Shown piece by piece: positions 18,601 through 29,105 of a stretch of 39,704 nt of DNA; position 1 is the first letter of the stretch; each line of letters opens with the position of its first letter. The stretch is from contig JAUCBJ010004949.1 in assembly GCA_032718475.1 (NCBI GenBank), forward strand, positions 1 through 39,704. Direction: 5' to 3'. Below the pieces are notes generated by a model that was not told the origin of the DNA, did no database searches, and saw only the letters and a program-made list of their open reading frames with translations. The translations under genes were made by a program, and so were the position numbers. The DNA comes from Nemertoderma westbladi (lineage: Eukaryota; Xenacoelomorpha; Nemertodermatida; Nemertodermatidae).

Positions 18601-21600
18601 GGATATTCCTTAGGTAATGGTACAGTAGGGGTAGCGGATATTCCTTAGGTAATGGTACAGTAGGGGTAGCGGACATTCCTTAGGTAATGGTACAGTAGGG
18701 GTAGCGGACATTCCTTAGGTAATGGTACAGTAGGGGTAGCGGATATTCTTTAGGTAATGGTACATTAAGGGTAGCGGATATTCCTTAGGTAATGGTACAG
18801 TAAGGGTAGCGGACATTCCTTAGGTAATGGTACAGTAGGGGTAGCGGATATTCTTTAGGTAATTGTACAGTAGGGGTAGCGGATATTCTTTAGGTAATGG
18901 TACAGTAAGGGTAGCGGATATTCCTTAGGTAATGGTACAGTAGGAGTAGCGGATATTCGTTAGGTAATGGTACAGTAAGGGTAGCGGATATTCCTTAGGT
19001 AATGGTACAGTAGGGCTAGCGGATATTCCTTAGGTAATGGTACAGTAGGAGTAGCGGACATTCCTTAGGTAATGGTACAGTAGGGGTAGCGGACATTCCT
19101 TAGGTAATGGTACAGTAGGGGTAGCGGACATTCCTTAGGTAATGGTACAGTAGGGGTAGCGGACATTCCTTAGGTAATGGTACAGTAGGGGTAGCGGATA
19201 TTCTTTAGGTAATGGTACATTAAGGGTAGCGGATATTCCTTAGGTAATGGTACAGTAAGGGTAGCGGACATTCCTTAGGTAATGGTACAGTAGGGGTAGC
19301 GGATATTCTTTAGGTAATGGTACAGTAAGGGTAGCGGATATTCCTTAGGCGGACATTCCTTAGGTAATGGTACAGTAGGGGTAGCGGATATTCCTGAGGT
19401 AATGGTACAGGAGGGGTAGCGGATATTCCTTAGGTAATGGTACAGTAGGGGTAGCGGATATTACTTAGGTAATGGTACAGTAGGGGTAGCGGATATTCCT
19501 TAGGTAATGGTACAGTAGGGGTAGCGGATATTCTTTAGGTAATTGTACAGTAGGGGTAGCGGATATTCTTTAGGTAAAGGTACAGTAAGGGTAGCGGATA
19601 TTCCTTAGGTAATGGTACAGTGGGGGTAGCGGATATTCCTTAGGTAATGGTACAGTAGGGGTAGCGGATATTCCTTAGGTAATGGTACAGTAGGGGTAGC
19701 GGACATTCCTTAGGTAATGGTACAGTAGGGGTAGCGGACATTCCTTAGGTAATGGTACAGTAGGGGTAGCGGATATTCTTTAGGTCATGGTACATTAAGG
19801 GTAGCGGATATTCCTTAGGTAATGGTACAGTAAGGGTAGCGGACATTCCTTAGGTAATGGTACAGTAGGGGTAGCGGATATTCTTTAGGTAATTGTACAG
19901 TAGGGGTAGCGGATATTCTTTAGGTAATGGTACAGTAAGGGTAGCGGATATTCCTTAGGTAATGGTACAGTAGGAGTAGCGGATATTCGTTAGGTAATGG
20001 TACAGTAAGGGTAGCGGATATTCCTTAGGTAATGGTACAGTAGGGGTAGCGGATATTCCTTAGGTAATGGTACAGTAGGAGTAGCGGACATTCCTTAGGT
20101 AATGGTACAGTAGGGGTAGCGGACATTCCTTAGGTAATGGTACAGTAGGGGTAGCGGATATTCCTTAGGTAATGGTACAGTGGGGGTAGCGGATATTCGA
20201 TAGGTAATGGTACAGTAGGAGTAGCGGACATTCCTTAGGTAATGGTACAGTAGGGGTAGCGGACATTCCTTAGGTAATGGTACAGTAGGAGTAGCGGATA
20301 TTCCTTAGGTAATGGTACAGTGGGGGTAGCGGATATTCGTTAGGTAATGGTACAGTAAGGGTAGCGGATATTCCTTAGGTAATGGTGCAGTAGGGGTACC
20401 GGATATTCGTTAGGTAATGGTACAGTGGGGGTAGCGGATATTCGTTAAGTAATGGTACAGTGGGGGTAGCGGATATTCGTTAGGTAATGGTACAGTAAGG
20501 GTAGCGGATATTCCTTAGGTAATGGTGCAGTAGGGGTAGCGGATATTCGTTAGGTAATGGTACAGTAGGGGTAGCGGATATTCCTTAGGTAATGGTACAG
20601 TAGGGGTAGCGGATATTCCTTAGGTAATGGTACAATAGGGGTAGCGGATATTCCTTAGGTAATGGTACAGTAGGGGTAGCGGATATTCGTTAGGTAACGG
20701 TACAGTAGGGGTAGCGGATATTCCTTAGATAATGGTACATCTGGGGTAGCGGATATTCCTTAGGTAATGGTACAGTAGGGGTAGCGGATATTCGTTAGGT
20801 AATGGTACAGTAGGGGTAGCGGATATTCCTTTAGTAATGGTACAGTAGGGGTAGCGGATATTCCTTAGGTAATGGTACAGTAGGGGTAGCGGATATTCTT
20901 TAGGTAATGGTACAGTAGGGGTAGCGGATATTCGTTAGGTAATGGTACAGTAAGGGTAGCGGATATTCTTTAGGTAATGGTACAGTAGGGGTAGCGGATA
21001 TTCCTTAGGTAATGGTACAGTAGGGGTGCGGATATTCCTAAGGTAATGGTACAGTAAGGGTAGCGGATATTCCTTAGGTAATGGTAAAGTAGGGGTAGCG
21101 GATATTCCTTAGGTAATGGTACAGTAGGGGTAGCGGATATTCTTTAGGTAATGGTACAGTAGGGGTAGCGGATATTCGTTAGGTAATGGTATAGTAGGGG
21201 TAGCGATTATTCCGTAGGTAATGGTACAGTAGGGGTAGCGGATATTCCTTAGGCGGACATTCCTTAGGTAATGGTACAGTAGGGGTAGCGGATATTCCTG
21301 AGGTAATGGTACAGGAGGGGTAGCGGATATTCCTTAGGTAATGGTACAGTAGGGGTAGCGGATATTACTTAGGTAATGGTACAGTAGGGGTAGCGGATAT
21401 TCCTTAGGTAATGGTACAGTAGGGGTAGCGGATATTCTTTAGGTAATTGTACAGTAGGGGTAGCGGATATTCTTTAGGTAAAGGTACAGTAAGGGTAGCG
21501 GATATTCCTTAGGTAATGGTACAGTAGGGGTAGCGGATATTCCTTAGGTAATGGTACAGTAGAGGTAGCGGATATTCCTTAGGTAATGGTACAGTAGGGG

Positions 21601-23262
21601 TAGCGGACATTCCTTAGGTAATGGTACAGTAGGGGTAGCGGACATTCCTTAGGTAATGGTACAGTAGGGGTAGCGGATATTCTTTAGGTCATGGTACATT
21701 AAGGGTAGCGGATATTCCTTAGGTAATGGTACAGTAAGGGTAGCGGACATTCCTTAGGTAATGGTACAGTAGGGGTAGCGGATATTCTTTAGGTAATTGT
21801 ACAGTAGGGGTAGCGGATATTCTTTAGGTAATGGTACAGTAAGGGTAGCGGATATTCCTTAGGTAATGGTACAGTAGGAGTAGCGGATATTCGTTAGGTA
21901 ATGGTACAGTAAGGGTAGCGGATATTCCTTAGGTAATGGTACAGTAGGGGTAGCGGATATTCCTTTGGTAATGGTACAGTAGGAGTAGCGGACATTCCTT
22001 AGGTAATGGTACAGTAGGGGTAGCGGACATTCCTTAGGTAATGGTACAGTAGGGGTAGCGGATATTCCTTAGGTAATGGTACAGTGGGGGTAGCGGATAT
22101 TCGATAGGTAATGGTACAGTAGGAGTAGCGGACATTCCTTAGGTAATGGTACAGTAGGGGTAGCGGACATTCCTTAGGTAATGGTACAGTAGGAGTAGCG
22201 GATATTCCTTAGGTAATGGTACAGTGGGGGTAGCGGATATTCGTTAGGTAATGGTACAGTAAGGGTAGCGGATATTCCTTAGGTAATGGTGCAGTAGGGG
22301 TACCGGATATTCGTTAGGTAATGGTACAGTGGGGGTAGCGGATATTCGTTAGGTAATGGTACAGTGGGGGTAGCGGATATTCGTTAGGTAATGGTACAGT
22401 AAGGGTAGCGGATATTCCTTAGGTAATGGTGCAGTAGGGGTAGCGGATATTCGTTAGGTAATGGTACAGTAGGGGTAGCGGATATTCCTTAGGTAATGGT
22501 ACAGTAGGGGTAGCGGATATTCCTTAGGTAATGGTACAATAGGGGTAGCGGATATTCCTTAGGTAATGGTACAGTAGGGGTAGCGGATATTCGTTAGGTA
22601 ACGGTACAGTAGGGGTAGCGGATATTCCTTAGATAATGGTACATCTGGGGTAGCGGATATTCCTTAGGTAATGGTACAGTAGGGGTAGCGGATATTCGTT
22701 AGGTAATGGTACAGTAGGGGTAGCGGATATTCCTTTAGTAATGGTACAGTAGGGGTAGCGGATATTCCTTAGGTAATGGTACAGTAGGGGTAGCGGATAT
22801 TCTTTAGGTAATGGTACAGTAGGGGTAGCGGATATTCGTTAGGTAATGGTACAGTAAGGGTAGCGGATATTCTTTAGGTAATGGTACAGTAGGGGTAGCG
22901 GATATTCCTTAGGTAATGGTACAGTAGGGGTGCGGATATTCCTAAGGTAATGGTACAGTAAGGGTAGCGGATATTCCTTAGGTAATGGTAAAGTAGGGGT
23001 AGCGGATATTCCTTAGGTAATGGTACAGTAGGGGTAGCGGATATTCTTTAGGTAATGGTACAGTAGGGGTAGCGGATATTCGTTAGGTAATGGTACAGTA
23101 AGGGTAGCGGATATTCTTTAGGTAATGGTACAGTAGGGGTAGCGGATATTCCGTAGGTAATGGTACAGTAGGGGTAGCGGATATTCCTAAGGTAATGGTA
23201 CAGTAAGGGTAGCGGATATTCCTTAGGTAATGGTACAGTAGGGGTAGCGGATATTCGTTAGG
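15615..23262. repeat. 35-bp satellite, second block with higher-order repeats
   Basis: About 218 further copies of the 35-bp unit. Marker variants show higher-order periods. GTAGAKG and CCATAGAC variants recur at offsets of 2242 bp (13504 to 15746; 14231 to 16473) and then 1670 bp (to 17416 and 18143). From 19341 to the end, a 1904-bp unit is present twice; its markers are TTCCTTAGGCGG at 19341 and 21245, ATTCGA at 20195 and 22099, CATCTGGGG at 20738 and 22642, and GGGGTGCGG at 21023 and 22927. The array stops at GTTAGGGGGTCG near 23262. Confidence 0.95.
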
Positions 23263-25329
23263 GGGTCGTTAAAATGATTACCCGTTAAATAAATGGGAGC
23301 AAATATTGGGATAGGCGTAGCGTAGCGCCCACCCCTACCTACCCTCGGGTAGCAGCTATCCAAAGAGGAGCCTTCGGGTCGCCTCCGCCCTCGGCCGACT
23401 GTTTGCTTTTGCTATGGATAATATTCGCTGATAATATTTTGACAGACAGACACAGAAAACGCGTTTTTTAGCAGTTTATAATTTTGCCCTAAAACGTTTT
23501 TTTTTCCAGTCACTTCCATTTATCTTCTTAGCGAAATTCAAAAAGTTTTTTCTTAGAAAGGCCACCACGGAGCCGCAACTTCCTATAAGAGGAATTTTTC
23601 ATTTTAAAATTTATATTAAAAATAAATGTACCTCTTTTCGGTGATTTTTGCCGCAAAAATCTCAGGCTGCGAAATTTCCGGAATTTTTTTATTTTAGTAA
23701 ATAAAACAATTTTTATTCCCATATCGGATGATATAGGTTTAGCCAGTGGCATATATTATTGATACAATATAACATTTTAGTAAACACCACCCCCCCCCCC
23801 CCCCCCCCCTTCCTCAATAAAATTCACATTTTAATACAATTTGGAATCCTTGCAACTTTCTACCCATCCATATCCAATAAACCTCCCCCAGAAATAAAAA
23901 TATTGTGTTTTCATAAATATATAATATTATTATTAATAATATATTTCATAGGCCTAACGTGAATAAAATTATCTGACTACATTGCAAAGTTGTAAAATAT
24001 TATATAGAAACAGCAGAGTAAAATGGTATAACATAAATTATTGGTAAAAATCAGTATTATAATTCGTTCATTAAAACGTAAGCATAAAAAATCAAGTATC
24101 GTCGGTGTCCTTTTTTAAAAAACCAGTCGATTGTATTACATGTATTTGTTTAAAAATTTCGTTATTCTGCGATTATTAGAATGGACATTAAGATTATTAT
24201 ATAAGATACAATTTTATTTTTAAATACTTTTTATCCCGCCCGATCTTTCCGGGTCATATATAAATTAAATTGCATACAAAATATTGCATATCTTATATTG
24301 CATAGGTAAATCTTTCCACACTGCTCTTATACCTTTTATTTAAGTAACTATATTTATTGCATGGAAAACAAATGCGCAATTCGTAATTTTTTCCACAAAA
24401 TTACCTTTTACCGGTAGAATAACCCGGTGTGACCAGACATCCCACTCGAAATTAAAACAAAAATAACGCAGCCAACTACAAAAAAAAAACGCAGCATCGA
24501 AATTCCCCCAACCCCACCCCTCCCCCCCCCCCCCCTCCCACCCACCTTCGTCCCCCCAAAAACGATTTATAAATAATTAATCATTAAAATATGATTCAAA
24601 TATTAAAATATCAATAAATTTGTAATATTACCTACAATCATGGCATAATATACACGCTATACAATTCGCGAATTCTTGGCTGCTACTTTTGAGAAGGGAC
24701 AGCAAAACGAAATAAAAGAAACGAAAACGTTTTTATTTCGTTTAGTTCTGAATAATTTTTGTTCCGTTTTCTCAATTTAGTTTTCGTTTAATATTTTTCT
24801 TGTTTAGTTTATTAAATCTAGTTTAGTATCTCTTTGTTTTCTTTTCGTTAACTTTTTTCGCTTATTGTAATTTGATTTGCTGGTGACTAGTGATGGTGAT
24901 TCTGAAATTCCAGAAGTTTCAATGACATAATTTAATGGCCCTCATATAAAAAATAGTTACAGTAGATTTGATTCGTTATGTTAATTTTTTTTAATTGTTA
25001 ATCAATTTACTTAAGTTTAAATGTTAATTTAATTTAATTTTGTCCCTAGTTTTCTTTTCGTTTTGTAATCCCAGATTTGAGGAGACGTTTTTTCGTTTAT
25101 CAACACAATTTTTCTTAATTTTGGCAGATGCCAATAGGAGCTGCCAGTAGCCTCATGCATTGCGTCGGCATGTTATTCTTCTTTATTTAGTTTTTCTAAA
25201 CGTAATTTGTCGTTTCCTGGAGACAGTCCTGGTACTCTGCAGACAACACGACACTATCAAATGTTTGACTATATAGTTATACTATACGGTATTTTGCTGA
25301 TTCAGTGCGTTTCTAGGATACTGTTCAAT
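23263..25329. other. Intergenic A+T-rich DNA right of the satellite
   Basis: No gene is recognised. 23300-23400 is a short GC-rich patch. 23440-23455 has a single GACAGACAGAC tract. 23790-23809 is a C-run, and 24510-24560 is a C-rich tract with T and A interruptions. 24715-24870 is low-complexity T-rich DNA built on TTTCGTTTAGTT words. Confidence 0.5.
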
Positions 25330-25354
25330 CACTAAGTAGTTTAACTACTTAGTG
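25330..25354. repeat. 25-bp near-perfect palindrome
   Basis: CACTAAGTAGTT and AACTACTTAGTG are perfect reverse complements separated by a single T. It is not related to the 56-bp palindrome. Function is unknown; no flanking duplication is evident. Confidence 0.6.
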
Positions 25355-25547
25355 TTAAATTGGAGATTTACGAGACGGGCTCCTTCTTACAAAACTTTTA
25401 AGTTTTAGCAAATTTGGAATATGTGGAGTTTATTTACAAATAATCTCTACATTTCAAGAAAAAAACGCAGATTTGGACAGTTTTCGGAAAAAAGGTGGTT
25501 TTAACGCTTTCACGCAAGCATGATCCTTCGCCATAAAATACAATGTA

Positions 25548-27243
25548 TTAAGGGGGCGGTACACCACCTGGTGTCAAAAAATTGAAAAAAAATTTTTTTG
25601 CCGAATATTGTGTGAAATTTTATGTAGATTCCGAATCTGAAATCGGTTTTGTCATATCTCGATTGGATCTCGAGTTATACGTCTTTAACTGAGACCATGT
25701 TGACGGACAGACTGACAGACAGACCGACAGACCGACAGACAGTCTGGATAGGGTCAAAAGTGAAAACTGACAGCGGAAATGAAATCCTTGACCAGGAAAA
25801 CCCCAATAGAGAGAATTTTAATTAGCTAATGTGATTCCTTATACTTTTGACGGACAGACTGACAGACAGACCGACAGACCGACAGACAGTCTGGATAGGG
25901 TCAAAAGTGAAAACTGACAGCGGAAATGAAATCCTTGACCAGGAAAACCCCAATAGAGAGAATTTTAATTAGCTAATGTGATTCCTTATACTTTTGACGG
26001 ACAGACTGACAGACAGACCGACAGACAGACAGACAGTCTGGATAGGGTCAAAAGTGAAAACTGACAGCGGAAATGAAATCCTTGACCAGGAAAACCCCCA
26101 TAGAGAGAATTTTAATTAGCTAATGTGATTCCTTATACTTTTGACGGACAGACTGACAGACAGACCGACAGACCGACAGACAGTCTGGATAGGGTCAAAA
26201 GTGAAAACTGACAGCGGAAATGAAATCCTTGACCAGGAAAACCCCCATAGAGAGAATTTTAATTAGCTAATGTGATTCCTTATATTTTCGACGGACAGAC
26301 TGACAGACAGACAGACCAACAGACCGACAGACAGTCTGCATAGGGTCAAAAGTGAAAACTGACAGCGGAAATGAAATCCTTGTCCAGGAAAACCCCCATA
26401 GCGAGAATTTTAATTAGCTAATGTGATTCCTTATACTTTTGACGGACAGACTGAAAGACAGACCGACAGACAGACCGACAGACAGTCTGGATAGGGCCAA
26501 AGTGAAAACTGACAGCGGAAATGAAATCCTTGACAAGGAAAACCCCCATAGCGAGAATGTTAGTAGATTTTATTCTTTCTAAAGTCTTGACAGACAAACA
26601 GACAGAAATACTGACAGACTTCAGAAATTCATGAATTAGAGTTGGGCACTTGGGGGTTTGAATAATTTACAGTTAGGTACCGAAAGGGTTAAAACTTTAA
26701 CCTCATTTTTCTCAGAATGTCATTTTTTGACCTCAAAAATGTATCTAGTCCGCCAATTTTCAATGAATTGAGCTGAAATTTGGAAAGTATCTCCAGACCG
26801 ACGCACTCTTTAGAAATTGTGGTCAAATTTTTTTTTTTTAGCTTCGTTCGTTTTTTATTCATTGTTAAATGTCGAAATTTCGTGATTTTTTCGTTCAAAA
26901 TGAAAAGTAATTTTTGATTGGCTATAAAAAAAGATCAAAACAAAATTTTAAAAATTTGACCACAATTTCTGTTTATCATGACTTGGAGAATATGCACACC
27001 AAATTTCGAGCGAAAATAATTATAAATAAATATGTAGATAGGTTTTGTAATATAGTCAATATTTATTAATATTAACTATTATTAAATTATTATAAATAGT
27101 TAATTCGAAAAAATTTTTTTGCCAAAAGTTGTATCTACAACCCAACTCTAATTGTGCTAATTTTCGAAAATACTTGACAATGTTGAAGCACACGACAATG
27201 ATTTTTGTAAAAAATGCGCTTAGGTGGTGTACCGCCCCCTTAA
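25548..27243. mobile_element. TTAA-flanked inverted-repeat element containing a tandem array
   Basis: TTAAGGGGGCGGTACACCAC(CT) at 25548-25569 is the exact reverse complement of 27222-27243, a 22-bp perfect inverted repeat including TTAA at each edge. TTAA is the target of piggyBac and Kolobok transposases; the G-rich first bases fit Kolobok-type ends better than piggyBac, but this is inference. The interior of about 1.7 kb has no transposase frame. It holds the 147-bp array (25701-26580) and A+T-rich DNA, so it would need an enzyme supplied from elsewhere. Confidence 0.72.
25701..26580. repeat. 147-bp tandem array with GACAGAC tracts
   Basis: Six units. TGACGGACAGACTGAC (one copy CGACGG) starts at 25701, 25848, 25995, 26142, 26289 and 26440, giving a period of exactly 147 bp except one of 151 (an extra GACA step). 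Each unit runs from the GACAGAC tract through AGTCTGGATAGGGTC, GAAAACTGACAGCGG and AATGAAATCCTTGACCAGG to GCTAATGTGATTCC. The unit length equals nucleosome-core DNA, which may be chance. Confidence 0.93.
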
Positions 27244-27339
27244 GTGGAAATAAATAACCGGCAATTTTAGGACAATAATAAGTTTCCTTTTTGGAGAAAA
27301 ATTACATCTTTATGGAATAAAATAATAGTTATTTATTTC

Positions 27340-28297
27340 GATGAGAACTTACACAGTTTGGAGAACTTACACTGTTTTTGAGAACTTACATTGTTTGGAG
27401 AACTTACACTGTTTGGAGAACTCACACCGTTTGGAGAACTTGCACTGTTTTGAGAACTCACACCGTTTGGAGAACTTACACTGTTTTGAGAACTTACACT
27501 GTTTTGAGAACTCACACCGTTTGGAGAACTTACACTGTTTTGAGAACCTACACTGTTTGGAGAACTCACACCGTTTGGAGATCTTACACTGTTTTGAGAA
27601 CTTACACTGTTTGGAGAACTTACACTGTTTTTGAGAACTTACATTGTTTGGACAACTTACACTGTTTGGAGAACTCACACCGTTTGGAGAACTCACACCG
27701 TTTGGAGAACTTACACTGTTCTGAGAACTCACACCGTTTGGAGAACTTACACTGTTTTGAGAACTTACACTGTTTTGAGAACTCACACCGTTTGGAGAAC
27801 TTACACTACTTTGAGAACTCACACCGTTTGGAGAACTTACTGTTTTGAGAACTTACACTGTTTGGAGAACTCACACCGTTTGGAGAACTTACATTGTTTT
27901 GAGAACTTACACTGTTTGGAGAACTTACACTGTTTTGAGAACTTACACTGTTTGGAGAACTTACACTGTTTGGAGAACTTACACTGTTTTGAGAACTTAC
28001 ACTGTTTTGAGAACTCACACCGTTTGGAGAACTTGCACTGTTTTGAGAACTCACACCGTTTGGAGAACTTACACTGTTTTGAGAACTTACACTGTTTTGA
28101 GAACTCACACCGTTTGGAGAACTTACACTGTTTTGAGAACTTACACTGTTTTGAGAACTTACACTGTTTGGAGAACTTACACTGTTTGTATAACTTACAC
28201 TGTTTGGAGAACTTACACTGTTTGTATAACTTACACTGTTTGGAGAACTTACACTGTTTGTATAACTTACACTGTTTTGAGAACTTACACTGTTTGG
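27340..28297. repeat. 18-bp satellite
   Basis: About 53 copies of GAGAACTTACACTGTTTG, with a common variant GAGAACTCACACCGTTTG, occasional one-base length changes, and a late variant starting TATAACTTAC. Eighteen is a multiple of three and several frames lack stops, so long frames exist on both strands at once. They are repeat artefacts and not convincing genes. Confidence 0.95.
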
Positions 28298-29105
28298 AAC
28301 AGTGCAAGAAACATTCAGAAAAAATAATCTACTTTTTATGCTTACTTAAAATTACTGAGCACAAATAAATTATAATTATTAAGCAGGTACGTATAAATAA
28401 ACGACTATATGGGCGGATATTTTTTGGCGCTATATATGCCGCTAGCGCCGTAGCGCCATTACAGGCCGTGCCCGTAGCGCCATTGGCAGGAAGCTCGATG
28501 ACGTCAGCAGTACTATCGAGATTCTCCATAAATATTATTTGCTAACAGCACCGGTACAGCAAGGCCTGTCAAAAATTGACTGCAGTTTAATTCCATGGGT
28601 CTCAATCAATTTTGGAAATGTAATCAATCAATTAATTGTAAATCATTATAAAAAAGATTAAAGAGGTAAAATAATATGCTATCAATTTACCATCAGATAG
28701 GGGGGAAACTGGACGCATCTGCCAATCAAATACCAATAATTTTAAAATTACCAATCTTATAATTGGGGTCAATTAATTGCATGCCCAATAAATTTTTGTC
28801 AGGCCTTGCAGTTAAGATATATATAGGTAGATTCTATTTTGGTCGTGGCGCCGAAACCGCCAAAAAATTCCCAAAGCATGGTATACTATATACAACATCG
28901 GTAGGCACAACATCTGTACATGTACTGCAGGTACCAATAGGGAGGAAACTATACGAATCGAAGACACGAACCAAATCTACAATGTTATCATATGAAATGC
29001 GTTTTTCAAAAATATACGAAAAAAGCTTCGTATTTTTTTCTAAGTAATAATAATTGTTCAGAATTATAAGTTAACAAGAAACACTAAAAGTAAAAAAATA
29101 ACTCA
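28298..29105. other. Intergenic DNA with a GC-rich TAGCGCC patch
   Basis: 28425-28510 is GC-rich, with TAGCGCCATT present twice and a perfect CRE-type word TGACGTCA at 28499-28506, which could mark a promoter. A minus-strand frame of 66 residues with a true ATG (28529 down to 28329) ends in a hydrophobic stretch, but nothing supports it as a gene. GATAGGGGGGA...CTGGACGCA occurs near 28697-28723, as at about 5181-5226. Confidence 0.35.

Noticed and set aside
18470-18676. Minus-strand 68-residue frame with a TVPLPKEYPLPL-like repeat
   Set aside because: It arises inside the 35-bp satellite, whose unit is not a multiple of three; the frame exists only where stops happen to be absent.
12094-23262. 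CRISPR array or telomere (TTAGG) reading of the 35-bp repeat
   Set aside because: There are no unique spacers between repeats, and TTAGG occurs only once per 35-bp unit instead of in direct tandem. It is a satellite.
24304-24319. GGTAAATCTTTCCACA, similar to the arm of the 56-bp palindrome
   Set aside because: Only part of one arm matches, and no inverted partner or flanking repeat is nearby; probably chance.
27378-28368. Frames of 97-245 residues on both strands across the 18-bp satellite
   Set aside because: Simultaneous open frames on both strands follow from the repeat unit itself, with frequent frame changes and no codon bias.
28763-29047. Plus-strand frame of 94 residues before the larger TIR element
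   Set aside because: It starts at a non-ATG codon (first ATG at 28781), has no recognisable domain and sits in A+T-rich DNA.
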